From Gavia stellata (taxonomy: Eukaryota; Chordata; Aves; Gaviiformes; Gaviidae), in contig NC_082611.1 of assembly GCF_030936135.1 (NCBI RefSeq), forward strand, positions 12,787,001 to 12,851,000: a DNA stretch of 64,000 nt, given 5' to 3'. The translations under genes and the position numbers were made by a program. Positions 15,101 through 30,100 of this stretch are shown here, piece after piece. The notes below the pieces were generated by a model. The model was not told the DNA's origin. It was given only the letters and a program-made list of their open reading frames with translations, and did no database searches. The number at the start of each line of letters is the position of its first letter. Within the stretch, counting starts at the first letter, position 1.

Positions 15101-18100
15101 AGTTTGCTTGGTTTTTGTTTGTTTGGTTGGTTGGTTTTTAATCCAAAAAACCCATGAGATCATTGTTCCCTCTATTTTTTAAAGAGGAAAATTCAAATCT
15201 GGAATCTTCCATAGCCGAGTCAGATTCAAAGTGTAATACAGCATCTATCTAAATTTCACCTGCCGTTTTACTAAGTTCTGTCCTAGCATATTGCATGGCT
15301 CTAGTATGCACCATTTGTCAGGTGGTGTGCATAAACTAGAACCACTGAATGCTCTAAAGGCTACCCTGTGCTATGCGATTCTCAGAAGAATAATATTAAG
15401 TAAGCAGCTATTTGGTCTGTCCATAAAAAGACAAATGATCTTGCCTTTTTTTTTTTTAATGGAAACTGATAGTTTTAAAACTTTATTTGCCAAATTGTCT
15501 TTAATGGCTTTGCCAAAATAGATGAAAGCACAGGAATTTATAAATCATAACACTACTGCAAAACATGTTCTGAAATAGGACAAAATACTTAAAATACTTA
15601 CTTGAGAAAGAAGATAGAGAGAAACTTGGAGACTTATTTTTGGACGCTCTCCACCCTATGGAAAAGACGTTATGAAAAACACTGGGGTTTTTTATACAAA
15701 GTTAAAGCATCTACACTGTTTAATATCTTAATTAAAACTAAACTTCTAATATTGTATTGTTCCCCATTCTGCTACAAAATGTTCAGAAAGCATCATGCTC
15801 TTTAACCTTCACTTCTTGTAAACTATTCCAAATGAAGACTCCAAATAAGCATATCCCTTACTCTACATGCTTAAAAACTGCTATTGATTACTGTCTTTCA
15901 TAGTCACTTCGGTAACTTAAATTTAACAGATGACTATCTGAGAAGTATGTTGGTTTTCACTATGCTACTATTCCTTCAAAAAGTACTTTTCAGTTAACAT
16001 TCACTGAAGTCTAAAAATTAGCTATTAAGAAACAATGAAATATTACCCACATAATAAAAACACATTGACAGACACTTCTCTAAATCAAGTAAATCACAGG
16101 GGACAAAAATATTTGAAGTATAACTTGAGCATGACAGGAATAAATTTATAAACCAGTAGTAATGAAAATGTTTCTAAAAATAAATTACACTTTAAAACCA
16201 TCACTAAATAAATTAATTGGTTTTCTCAAGACATAAGAACAGCACAATTTTACAATCGCAAATATCTCTGTCCTCATGGTAACATTCACATCTGCCTGAA
16301 ATCAGGAGGACAAGCAGATTTTTGTACATGCATGAATGGAAAGAGTTAGAATAGCTGCAATGAAAATAAAAGTCAGGAAGTCTGCTTCACCCTATTTCAA
16401 TGGCCTTATCAATGTCAAGAAAAGCAGCTCATTGTTATTCAATCTTCACTGCACATGCAATATACCGAATTCATTAACTTGCAAGAAACCTGACCTCTGT
16501 TTAATAAAAGCATGCTGAAATTCACAAAGCATTGTGTATCTTAAGAACAAACACTGCTAGAGAAGCTGGGGGGGGGGGGGAGGGATAGAAAATACCAGAA
16601 ATAAACTGAACAGTTAATTTATTTTTTTTAAAAGACAAGTGAATACAGGAATTAGCTTTCCACTAAAGCTAAAGGATATGCTTTAAAAATAAATTCAACT
16701 ATATCACACTGAAACACAGCTTATCTGCAAACAGAAGAATCAAGTATCAAAACCAAAAGTTTTTATTTTCTACCTGGAGTGGATTTTTACAACATGGAAA
16801 ATTTGCATGCATACTGGGAAAAGGTATTATAATCTTCTTTTGCCAGGAGACAAGTTACCATATCAGAAAAGGAAATCACATCTCCCAGCACCAGAGAAAT
16901 TTAAAACCTGTTCCAAATTTGCAGCTCTTCTCATCTCCACTATTGTTAGCATTTAACAACCATGTCATCCAAAACAGTATTTGTTTGGTGACTAAAATTT
17001 CATCTATTTCCTTAATTTCCTTCATCTATGCCCTTAAATTCAGTGGCAGGGTATTCCCCCTACAGTCACCTTATTTAAGCTGTTTCACATAAAACACATA
17101 AACATAGATATCGACAGCATTAACCCTACCACAAAATACACCTGCTGAACAAATCATTATGCATACCGAAAGCAAGTAATGCCTTTAAGACTTAATTGTT
17201 TGCATGTATTAGCTTACCTTATCTTGATTGACTAATGAATACACGTAGAGGGGAAGAAAGAGCCTATTAAGTAGGTGGTCTGTCAGCACATCATTTAAAA
17301 ATTCACAGTTAATGATAAGGATATCATTAAGGTAATGTAAATGATCAAGATGTTCTGCTACCAGGTCACTCAGTTTGCCCCTATTTCTGTGCCTGAATAA
17401 GAGAGCAGAAAGAAAGTCTCAGATATAATCAATTGTCAAAGTCTTAAAAACTTAAGGAAAGAATTAACATGCATCCCTTCCACAGATCACCTTGCGCAGA
17501 TTGACTACCTAAAGATGTTTTCAGTAAAGTCAACTAATGCAGCTAGCAAACAGTATTCAGGCTTATATGTGCTTTAGGATGCACATACGAAGCTTTTCCC
17601 CAAGTTTTCAGCAGCAGTGTTTTTACAAAACATCACTTTCCACTACCAGAGTCTTTTCACAAAATGGTAAGATTTGTTTCCAAAAATAAGAGAAGAAATC
17701 TATGTTGTATTTAACATCTACCTCTTCATTTCAAGAAAGCAAGAAACAGCTGCCCATCCTAAGGTGGGGGTGGGAAGACAAACCAAGAATAACCTGAATC
17801 AACAAAACATTTCTGTATTTGATAGTGGAACATTACACAGGAATGCCAGGTCTGACAGTTGATATATTTAATAAAGTTCAGCTTTCCAGTTTGAATTTTG
17901 TTCCCAGGATCTTTTCAGAAAGCTGTTCTACTGAGATGATACACAGAAAAGGAACATTAAAAAACCAAAGTTACTAAGATTGAGAAGCACAAAATACCTT
18001 TTGTGTCTTCTGAATATCTACTAAACTTAGAATTAAAACAAAGATGAAGAAAAAGCACGTTGCCAAACACGAATTTACTTGTATGGATATCAGCACAGAT

Positions 18101-21100
18101 AGGGCACACAGCACTAACCACTATTAATTCAGGGAATCACTAAAAAACTTTGTAGACAGTACAAGCTTTTCATTCTTGCAGGGGAATGTATTCAGAAACT
18201 AGCTTAACTGGACTACTACAGACAAAATAAGGAGAGTATCAACATCCAACAAAAGCTTTTTCATCCAATACCCAGCATTTGTAAAAGCTTACTCTTCATC
18301 AGTCTGCACACAGTTATCCAGTTCTATCACGTGGCTTCCAATAAACCAAACGAGGTTGGAGAAATAAGGGACAGCAGTTTTATCTCTAATGTAATGCAGC
18401 ATAGGTTGGTTGTCCACTGAAGAGAAATTGTTAAGAAGAACAATCAGTTGCCAATTTTTTTAAATTCATTTTTAAGAAATACAACAAAGTATCTTCTGAA
18501 TTTTGACTACATGCTAGCTTTTCATATGAGTATATACCTGACATGATCTTATGCATGAAATGGACATCTACAAAAGCGTCATATCAATTCTTAATTGGCT
18601 TGAATGAGCCTAATATTGATATATTTATATAGGTCTGAAGATAAACGAATCTAGTGGAATTCAGAAAGGTTTTTTTTTAGCACATTCTTTATTAAAAATA
18701 AGAGAAAAAAGCGTAAGAATAAAGCAGTAATGCTGAAAGTCAAGCTAGTTAGACTTACATGACACTGCATTAAGGAACACAGGAATCATCAGTGAAGGAA
18801 GGGCAAAAGAAACAGACAACGGTTAACAGGATTAGGAACTGGGATAGTGACATCCTCCAAAAGGGTTTAAAAAGCTAAAGCACAAAGCATCTAAACTAGA
18901 ACATACAGGGTAGGTGTTAGATCAGAATATATGCAAATGGATAGTCAGAAAATTATGAAACCTGAACATCTGAGCCTTTGTATCACTACAACATTCAATA
19001 AAAATTCTAGACAAGTACATTTTTTTACCATAGAAGTATTTAGTTACATAAATATATAACAAATAGGATATGAAGCCTGCACTTGGCTCTTTTTGTGAGC
19101 TCATATTTGGGTTTACAGATCCTTGAAGTAGAAAACAAATATGAAGTGTCCATTTCTCAACATACAGAAGAAAGACATTTTGTCTCTTGCAGTCAACACT
19201 ATAAAGAACCTATCTGCAAAGCCACTTGTCCATTTTTTTAAAAAAGACCTTATATTCTTCTATGAAGAAATCACTACTTCTCTTAATTGATAGAAAGTTG
19301 TGTAAATTCAGAACGTAATTTAAAATGGATTAAAGAATAAGCAGCCCTGCGTGAACATATTCCATAATACATATTACCTTACAGCACGCTGATTTCAGAA
19401 GTAGATGTTCTGAATACACACCAATTTTTCTACAGAGATCACTGTGATATTTTCAGTCTATTACAGATTTTATAGACCCCAAGAAAAATTTAGGGGGAAT
19501 TGACTTTTGGACGTTGTCTAGTCCAAACGCATTCTCAAAGTAGCATTAACTTCAAAGTTCACCCAGTTTACTAAGGGCCTTGTTGAGTTTTGAAGATCTC
19601 AAACAATATAGATTCCTCCGCCTCTCTGGAAAATCTGTTGCAGTGCTTAACTATTCTCACAGTGAAGTTTTGGGGTTTTTTTTTCCTTATGTCCTACTGC
19701 AATGTCCAGTACTGGAATTTGCAACTGCAGCCTCCTGGCATTCACTAGGCACATCAGGGAATGGTCTAGCTCTCTTTAGACTGGAGTGACTGCAGCACCT
19801 AGAAGCTCTACAGTCATATGCTAATGCACTTCAAATCCAAAAGGAAGTGATCAGGCCAGCAAGGTTACTGCTTCATACATTATAAAGCTCAAGTTCATAA
19901 GTAATAAATAATTTATATTCTTAAAGCACTTTGTTTTGGGGGGGGTGGTGGGGGGGGTGGGTTTGTTTGTTTTTTAAATACCTTCACATTCTGATCTCTG
20001 TTGAAATGGAAGCTAAAGTTCCTTATGTATGCTTGATAGTCTTGGTTTTTTTAAAACCAGTTTCATTTGTGAGGAAACAATACTATTTACACATACGTAC
20101 TGTAGATTTGAGGTTCTGCTTCATAAAAACCAAAAAGTGTATCTGAAGCATGTCAACATGCTAAGCTTTTTCAATCTCATAAAACAGACAGAAAACCCTT
20201 AAATGTAAATAACTGAAAATTAAACTACAATGAAACAAGCATTTTATACCATGCCTTTTTTAATATATAAAAAGCATACCTTTGTAGACATTTAAAGTTA
20301 TAGTCCTAACAGCAATCCTGACCATGCTTTCTGGGTGGTTAAAAAATTTAATAGCTTCAGTGTACAAAGCAAAGTCATTCGTGTGCTGTAACAAGAGAAA
20401 AGAAAGTATTTATGAATAAACCAAAACATGTACAGAATATTTGTTGGGATTCTGTATGAAAAACGCTTTCCGTGTATTACTCTGATATTTTTACCTTCTT
20501 CTTAAGTAATCAAAATGATTTTACAATGCACAGTCAGCTGCACTTGTAGCTCTGCATTAAAATAAACTGCTTTAAGCGTCAGAGCTTTCCTTGTTAAGTC
20601 TGCACACATTCAGTGCTTTAATGCCCTCTTCTGGCAAAAAGTGGAATGGAGCGAGGAAAAACCCATTTCGACTTTGGCCTTTGATTACTCAGGCTTTTTA
20701 GACTTTGACTAAGCCCCGTGGAACCAAGTGGTGCAACAGAAAAGATCCCGTTTATAAACGCACAAGAAAACAAGGCATAAACAAGTTGAATTCTCAGGGA
20801 AGTAGACTTCAGAACTACTGAAACAGTCCAATATAACACTAACTTCCAGATTTTGATTTTATTATTATAGTTGTATGAGGATAAAGACCTTCTTTATCAT
20901 GCTTTTGAAGAGATCCCCACAAATGAATTCTCAATCACCGGTATTACTGTTATGAAAATAAATGCAGGACACGCTGAGACAAGACACTAAATAGAGTATG
21001 TGCCAAATTGCTACCAATTTCTAATTAAAGTCCTCTTATCGTTATACTGCAACTCTTTCTTCACTTACCTCATTATAAAAGAAATGTACAGTATGATTGT

Positions 21101-24100
21101 TGAGTTTCAGGGAAAGAGTTTTCAAAAATGATATGTAATATGCCATGATCTCCTCATCAGAAAAGTCAAATTTGTGGACAATAATAGAATTTACATAGTT
21201 ATTAGAGAGCAGGTAGTCTGAAAAATAAGACACATTACACAGGTTAACAGAAAGAAGAAAATCATTATGCTAACTAGCCATATTTGAAGTACCAGCTAGC
21301 AACAAACTACCTGATGCTTAAAGATCCCATTTTTTAGCCAAACAACTCAAGCGATGGCTTCAAGCAGCAGTATAAGGAAATTGTTCCCTACAAAGGTCTT
21401 TGCTCCCAAGAACAAGACAACTGAGAATATACTTCACCTTCCTCAATTTATGCAGGCTTTGCAGCTAATAACACTTAAAACAACTCTCTTTTCCTCCCAA
21501 AGTCATAAACTCTCAAAGGCTTGTATATGACTTTCTCTTCATGATAGTTGTGCAGTACTTTAAACTATTAATCCTCTGTCTTCTTTACATGTTTCTAAAA
21601 CCCTTGAAGTAAATGCAAGTGGCTGCATGCCAGCCCCAATGATGCCAGAACAGTTCCAGTACAAATTATACAACGGAGTTCTGAGTTCCACTACATAATC
21701 TGCGGCAGCAAGGCGAACATTTCAGACCACAACTGATTTGCTGACTTAAAGAACCTCTTGAAATATGCTAAGCAAGTGTTTTCAGTAGTACCAAACAACT
21801 ACTTTTGTATTACTGAAAATTTACATTAAAAGGTACTTTTGGAGTCAAATTACACTGTATTTTCAGTAGTGTTCAATTAAAAAGATTGCTAGGAATTCAT
21901 ATAGTTCTGTGAAGCATCACTAGGACTAAACGTCATTAAATGAAAGGGAATTCAATCAAATCTTGATCACTTAATCCTAAACTGTTTAAAAGTGTGCCCT
22001 TACACAGTGATGTTTCATGACTGATGTTCTCAAAGAGGATGTTCAGAGTCTGCAGAAGCTGTACACACACATAACGACCAGACTTCTGACGCAAGATGTT
22101 CAAGAAGAAAACAAACATATTCTTCTCCAAGAAAAAGCTGAAATAAAATACAGGTGTCATTAAGTCACTTGCTGTATTTAACAGAACATAATTTTACTGG
22201 GATCAGGGACTATTCTAGGCAAGTTTGACAAACAGCGTTTTACATTTATGAAGAATTATTTTGCAAAGTTTTATCTGTACAACAGAAGAATACCTTCCAA
22301 AAACCTTAAATACTAATGAGGGCACTTAAACATTCAAATTATGCAGAAAAGGGATGTCAAGAAATCAGGGCCTTTTTTATTTTATTTTTAGCATATTCAA
22401 TTTATCAGGCAGCTTGGCTACCTTGCAATCATCATTTTGAAGGGGAGAGCCTCTAAACGAAGGTTATGTTTTGTTCACTTGCACCTTTTAAGCTAACACA
22501 CTTTTTGTCTTCAACACTGTAGACCTTATTTTTGATCCACTTTAATTATTTTTCTGCACACCAGAAGCAAGCATTTCATGGTTTATTGTACAATTCAAAC
22601 AGAAGTGTTTTTAAACCAGAAATACATGCAATCTAAAGAGAACAGTGTGGACTCTTTCCTACCAGGACATCACAAATATGTATCTATGAAATTTTTTTAT
22701 GTTAACTGCAGAAAAAACTCCTCATTCCCAAAATTCTCCCAAGTAGAGAAGACAGTGAGGAATGTGACAGAGTTACAGTATAGGTATGAATAATCAGAAT
22801 AAGTTAATTTTCTTAGTCCACATCATAACCCAATCATGTTGAAATCATGTTGTAAAAATAAAACCAACCACTCCCTAAATAAGTAATTAAAAACACCAAA
22901 CACCTTAGCTTTACTTATCTCAATCACAAATTGCCTTTATAAAAGAGCAAGTGTCTTGAGACAAACAGCCAAGCAATGGGCATTAATACAGTCAGATTTG
23001 CAACTGTTAATATTTGAAGTTTGTTTTTCTATCACACTTTTTTATGAAGATTAAAATAACATCTGAACAAAAACTCTAAACATCATAGCTAGAATAAGAT
23101 TTGTAGTATTTTATATAAATTGAAGTGAACAAATTAAAGTCATATGATAGTAATAGATGTACTGAGTCAATCTGGGCCCTAAAATAGGTTAGATTTTGTA
23201 TTTTTAACAAATATTTGAAAGTCAAACAAAAGCAGTATATGAAAGGGGCTCTGGACTTGGAGCACTTTTTTGTTAACAGAAGCAAATTCTCTGTTTCTTT
23301 CTATGACAAGAATATGATCCTGCTTACCCGCCTACTACAGGACATAGCTTTCTACCAACATTCATGAAATACAGTCTGGGAAGAGTTAACCTTTTGAACT
23401 ACATCTCTATGAAACTCTCATCATTCTTCAAAAACAAAACCAGAGACAAAAATGCTTAAAAGTACTTACTCAAATACTGAGCTGTCATTCTGATCCCCCC
23501 ATATAAGGATCTCTGTTATAGAACGAATGGTCTCTACCAGCAGGTTGCGGTTGTGATCTGTTACTGTTGTATTTTTAGTCAAAACATGATACATATACCT
23601 AAAAGAAAAAATAATTACAAGTAATGTGCAATCCTGCCACTTTCACATGGACCACGTTTGTCTATAGTCGCTCCAACTTAATGTAGACACAGACACACAT
23701 TATGTCTAATCATTGTACAATTTTAAAATCCTAAAATTTCCTTTTAATATTGATGCAGAAAGAAAAGTAATGGTTAAACAGAATAGATAACAAACAAAAC
23801 AAATCCATAACTAGCCAGGTGAGTTACGAATGCTTATGCGTATGTTAACATAGAACTAGAAATTATGTAACACTTGTCCCATGGTGCTTCTTATGGCAAA
23901 TTAGTGAATTTCTTTGGAAGTATGTTAAAGTCAAATGGATGATGAGCAAAAAAAAGGAGAAATAGAAGCAGCAGGTAAGCATGCAGTAGCTGACATGAGA
24001 AAGTGTAATTCTGGAAAGAGGCACATGCAGATCTAACTAGAAAAGTTAGATCCCGTCTCTTGTCTGCAGACACACTTTACAGACTCATGTCAATTTGATG

Positions 24101-27100
24101 GTTAATAATCAGGACTGTCAAAGACTATTCATTCATCTTGGCAAAGCTTAATCATCAGGTCTCTGGCCCTTCAAGCATAGAGATACTGATCGGAAGGGCA
24201 GCAAATTCCAGCTTTACCATCTCAAAGGTCAAGAGTTTAAGGTTGTCTCGTGAAATTAAAAAAACCTTATGTCTATAATACACAGGTGAAAGGAAGCTAA
24301 ATAAAATTTGAAAGGCTTATATTGTAAGTCTCAGAATTTTACTCAGTCAAGGAAGCACATTCCTCTCTTTTTTTCTCCAAAATAAGATGTTACATCAAAG
24401 ATTACTTCCCTGTGTCCTAAAAAAAGAAAAAAAGGGGGTGGTGGTGTGGTGTGTGTGCAAATTCTACTAAAAGCACAAGAATCACCACTGCTTTTCTCCC
24501 TGTTTTTTTTTTTCATTTATATAGTAACAAAGAAAAAGGATGTATATAGGAAAGATGCACAATTATGAAAGTAATTAAACAAAAAATATAATCAGAGAAA
24601 TTTCATGTAATTTTAAAACTACAAGAGTTTAGATTACTAAACACAGATCATATATTCCATACGATCAACCTTCCCATGAAAAGCGGAGTTAATCAAAACT
24701 CCCAGGATCTATTTTTGGGAAAACAGCCTGTGTGTCCTAACTCTGGGGCAGCCTATCATTATTGTTTTGGATTTCACGAAAGTTTGTTCAGTGATTCAGG
24801 TTGAAGTTTTAGAAATCTCATTGGTATGATGCAGGAGTTTAGAAGTTCAAGAAGCCAATGTTTAAGCAACAGACCCAAAGACCTCAAGCAGCTATTATGT
24901 AAAAGATAAAAATACCAATTTTGCCAAGCTACTGGAGACTGAAATGCCGTTTAACTGAACACACTTATCAGGCTGTTCCAACTATTTATCAGACTTAGGA
25001 AGACAAAACAAGATATTATGTAGTTTCAGAACCTTTTTCATGCTTGAATTCAATAAAAAAAAGTTCGAGCATATTTGCAGTTTACTAAAAATTTGCAAAA
25101 TTTTGTTTGGGAAATCTTCTTCAAGTACTGAGCTGCCACTCAGTTGGCCAGAGCTTCACAGGACTTGTTGCAAGACATAGTCTGTCCTCGTAAGCCATGC
25201 AGGAAGCAGAAGCTATTTCAGAGTTTATTATGCCATTATAGTAAAATGCTATATGCTTGTTCATCTTGATATTGCTTAATCATCAAATAACCATTTTACT
25301 GTGTTGAGTACTGCACAAGGACCAAGAGGTAAACAACTCTCAGAAGTTCACAGTTTTGACAAACTTGATATACCACATGCTCCCTTCCCTCCCCCCCAAA
25401 TCAGCTACGTGATAAAGCCTACATCACATTAAGGTTAACCTACCAGCAGAGGAAAGAGGAAGGAAAAGGGAAGAGATGGCAGGAGGGGGAAAAAGACTGT
25501 TTTTTCATACTTTTTCTCCTCAGTTAAAAAAAAAGTCTCCCCCTGTTCATACTGTTCATTCCCCTCATAAATCAACACTCGTTTTCCAAATCCAGAACAG
25601 AAACTGCTCAGATTGAAACCATTCTAGGAAAAGTTGATTCATAGCTATCTCCTATAGTCATAACTGCCTGGTCACGTGCTGTACCGTAACGGAAGTCTCT
25701 AAATAGCAAGTCAAAGAGCACCTGCAAATCCTCTTCAACTAATCTGAGGATCACAATTCAAGATTCCTTCTATGGAGACTGTCAGTGTGATAGCTCACAG
25801 TGAAGATGTGAGAGTTTAAGTCTGACCACCTATGAGAATTCCTAGGGCTTTCTAAGAGAGCACATGGCACACAAACCCTGCAAAGACTTCCCATTATGGC
25901 ACTATATGTATTATCAGGACAGTGAATCAAAGGACAGAGCAAAAACTAAGTTACTGCTCTGAGCATGCATCAGTTAATGGAACAGTGAACAGCTGAAGAC
26001 AGAAGGCAATTAAATCAGAACAGTTCATTCCACAGCAATCTGTATAGTAAGTATTTTTCCTGAGAGAGTTAAAGAGAGTAATTAATACTACACTACTTCA
26101 CATATTTTAGCCTATTTATTTGAAGTCATATAGAAATTACTGCATCTGTGAACATTATTCCTCATTAACGTTACATTATGCGAATCGGGGAATAAAGTTT
26201 ACTCCAACAGGAGAACTCTGGAAATGGGAAGCAGTGGGAAGAATTACATTCTACTACCTCACCTCGGGAGTCTATGGAACATGGATCATTACAGATGCAA
26301 AAAGCAAGAAACATTTAATAGTCAGGAATACATTAACACTAAATTAATTTACTTAATACCAACATCACTGCAAAGTTCCTTCATTTGCTAACACACTGAT
26401 ACACTTAGAGAAAACCTGGGCTTCAGTTTCAAGCTATTGCTTATCTACTTACTTGAAAATGAATGAGAAAGCATGCACATACTTGTTTCTCTTAGCAGAC
26501 GTGCAACATACCATACCATAAGAATAGAAAGTATCACACAAACCCAGTGTTTTTATATATTTACATAAATCCTTAAAGCCTATCTTTAAACGCTAACTAC
26601 AAAGGGGTCAAGTTTGTGCTCCAAAATGCTAAACCCTCAAGGAGGAGATTTTTGTCATCTCCATCTCTGTATCTGAAGACTGGGTTCAAACACACACCTA
26701 ACAAAAATCCACCATGCAGGAAGCGTCAAAGCACATGATACCATCAAAATCAGTGGGAGATTTTGCCAGCAACTTAACAAGACAAACAAAATTCTGAGTA
26801 TTTTTCTAGTAAGAAACCATGCTCAAAGGGATAACATAATAACTCATGAATATAGAAAGTGTGTATTAATGACTTTCCGACTTATTACTTACAAAAATAC
26901 ACTAAAATAGGTAAGAGTTTAGGAAGTCAAGCACTCAAATTTAAAAACCCCAGACTTAACCATAACATGCATGCTTCTTCACTGTGCCTGTAACTATATA
27001 ATTACATATTTTTCTCATAGAGGAAACTCCTTGTATAGCATGGACAGTACTTCCAGAAATGAATCAGCTGTGAAACAAGTCCTCAACAAAACATGTTTAT

Positions 27101-30100
27101 GGACACTGCATCTGACTAAGTCATGAGAAATGTTCAGCACCCAACTCTAATGATATAAAAACTTTTGGTGCAATCAGTACGTGACTAAAATACCAAGTGT
27201 AGAAGCAACAATGGGAAACATACTTGAAGGTAACAACAGGGCTATGTAAAATACCTCTTAGAAAAGTAGGAAAAAAATTTGCATCTAGGAACAAAGATAC
27301 TAAAGCTTAAGTTCCAAAGCCTTTCACTTTAGCAGGAACACCAGCGATATCAACCATTTCTGAAGAGTTCATCTGATAAGATATCACCAACTAAATACTG
27401 GGAAAAAAAGACATAAATCCTCTTCTTCCATTCCAATGCAAAGTCAAAGTTTATAGAGAGATGGGGAAAGAAGATACAGTTATGCTCTTGAGGATATCTG
27501 ACCATGTATCTGCTAAGGTTAGACTATCCTCAACTGGGCAATATGAAAGACTTTTTGGTACTTAAAACCATAAGTCACAGCTGCAGAAGCAGAGTACAGC
27601 GACTATCACAGTCAGCAGCTGGGGAGAACCATTAAGAAACCCTGACCTACACAAGAACACTTGGCTTACGTGCAAAGGTAGGCCAGAAGAGAAAGAGAAG
27701 AACACGCAGCTCCTGAGAAAGCACTAACCTCCAGGTTTGTGTAGCAAGACAGACTGTTGCCTAAAACAGCCTTGATGTATTTGCTTTTAGAACTGGAAGC
27801 ATATCATAAACAGAGCAGAGGACTATATAAAGGGACAAAAAAAAGGTCTCATTTTAAACTGCTGGACGCCACCTTTAAGAAGTGGATTCTGGTCTTGTTT
27901 CAGACACGATTTCATGTAAAGATAAACAAGTCACTTCAGACCATTTTCACAAGCAATCACTAACATTGCTCCTGTTTCCAGAATATTTAGGCTTTTGCCA
28001 TTTATTAAGTTATTGACATTCCCCCAATTACTAACCAAAGGGCAGAAAAATATCAAGTTCTCTGAAAAATAATAGTCAGAAGCACTCAGGCAGTGGACAG
28101 TACTGTTTCATAGCCTCTGTAGATCGCAATTCAGCCAGGTCTTAGAAAGCTGGATTAAATTGTAACTGTTTTCACCAGACCAAGAGATTGTATCAAAAAA
28201 ATACAAACAACCTCACAATTTTCCTTTAGCCAATCCACTCTACAGCATGTTTGCAGAAAGACTGAATAGTAAAATTTCAAAAGCAAGCTTCAGACAATCT
28301 GCATTAAAGCTGATGGGAAAGGAAGTTCCAGATCCAACATCTACTGACAAAAAGCAGTAACTCTCTCAGTATTACTAAACAGGTGTATTGTTGTTTAGAC
28401 TAAACTCTACATTATGCATGTTGAAAAATAAAAACATTCCCATAAGGATAGCCCGGGCTAATTTCACTCTTGTAGCATAGCATAATACACCTTTTATAGG
28501 CTAAGCTAACCTGTAATTGCAAGGTTGGTGCATTCGACTCAACTCATTCACATGGAACACAACATGGGGTTTTGATGATGTGAAAAGATGAGAATGCAGA
28601 CAGCTCACAAGATCGTGAGTTTATCAAGACTTACTTTCCTTTGTGACCCCGAAACGAAGGTTCTTTGCCCTTTTTCCTTCTGTTGCTTTACCCTTTTCAA
28701 CTGCTATCTTAGAAGAGTCCTAAATTTCACTTTACCACTAGGCAGCTACCTTTGCTGTTGACATCTAGCTAGAAACTGAAATTCATACAGCCTAGCTAAA
28801 CCAACACTTAAAATATACATAAACAGATCAAACCTCTTGGCTGTCCTTTACATATTACCATTTTAGATTTCATAATTAAAGAAATCACATGCAAAGAGGC
28901 AAACAAACCAAAGCCAGTATTTTAGTAGAGAACTATATACTTCAATTCTCAGATAAGAAGTCAAGCACAAGCCACAACGCTTACAGTCTAATTCCCTTTT
29001 GCTGCAAATCAAACAGGGTATCACTTTTTCTACCCTCCGTGGCCCTGAGAGAACATATGATCACATTTTTCTTGCCTGAAAGATTCTAACAACCTAAAGT
29101 CTCCCTCAAACCAGCCTACTTTTTCTAAACTTAAACTCAGTGTCTTCAAATTTCATCACGCATCATCATTCTTGCTCTGTCTTCAGGTGTAATATCAAAA
29201 CCAGACAGATCTAAAGCTCCACTAGCGCTGAGTAGTAGCAAATTACTACCCCTCGTATGTTAAACAGAACATTCCTATGTTTATATCTGAGCACGACTTT
29301 TCCCATTTTTCCTGTGATGCCAGATTGCGTTGACTTACTAGTCCGACCTGCCATGCTTTCAAAATTACTTTCCACAGTCTACTGCTTCATTAGTTTTGTA
29401 TTTATGGACTTGATTTCCCTGTCTTTGGTAAAACGTAATGCATTTCATTTAGTCTTGCTGGTTTTGAACATTTTTCCAGTTTAGAGACAAGGACCAGAAC
29501 CCATAAATCATCTTGATAAAGTAATTGCAAGATCCAAATCTTGTATAAGGGCATCCTGCTCATTACTGTCAGACCCCATTCATGTCCTCCTTGTAATCTG
29601 ACTAATCATTAAAAACTAGCAGCCACTTTTTTCTCAATAAGCTATGTATTCACAGTGATTTCATTTAGAAAATGAAATGAATAACCTCCTTTTCTTGTTC
29701 AGTAGAAAGAGAAGCTATAACAGTGGATCTCATTTTTCTCGCAATAGCAGAACCCTTAAAATGGAAAGGAGAATTTAAAGTTGTTTTATCCCTTGCCATC
29801 CTTCCAAATCTCCAGTGGCAGAGCTAGAAAAAACTATTCTACCTTCTGCAGTAAGCAGCAACGCAAGGATACTGGACTCCAAAGACTAACGTTACAATTC
29901 TCAAGCTCAATGGCTTTACTTTTGCGCCAGCTGCTGAGCCCTCTAACCGGGGTACATCCCCCGGACCTGCAAAACCACCATCCTGACTACCATGAATCAC
30001 TGCGGACTACTAAGATCCCCACAGACACACCTCAAAAGGTCTATATTGTTTACAGGCTGGGACCAGGCTCCTTGCTTCCCCGTCCTGGCCACTACCAGGA

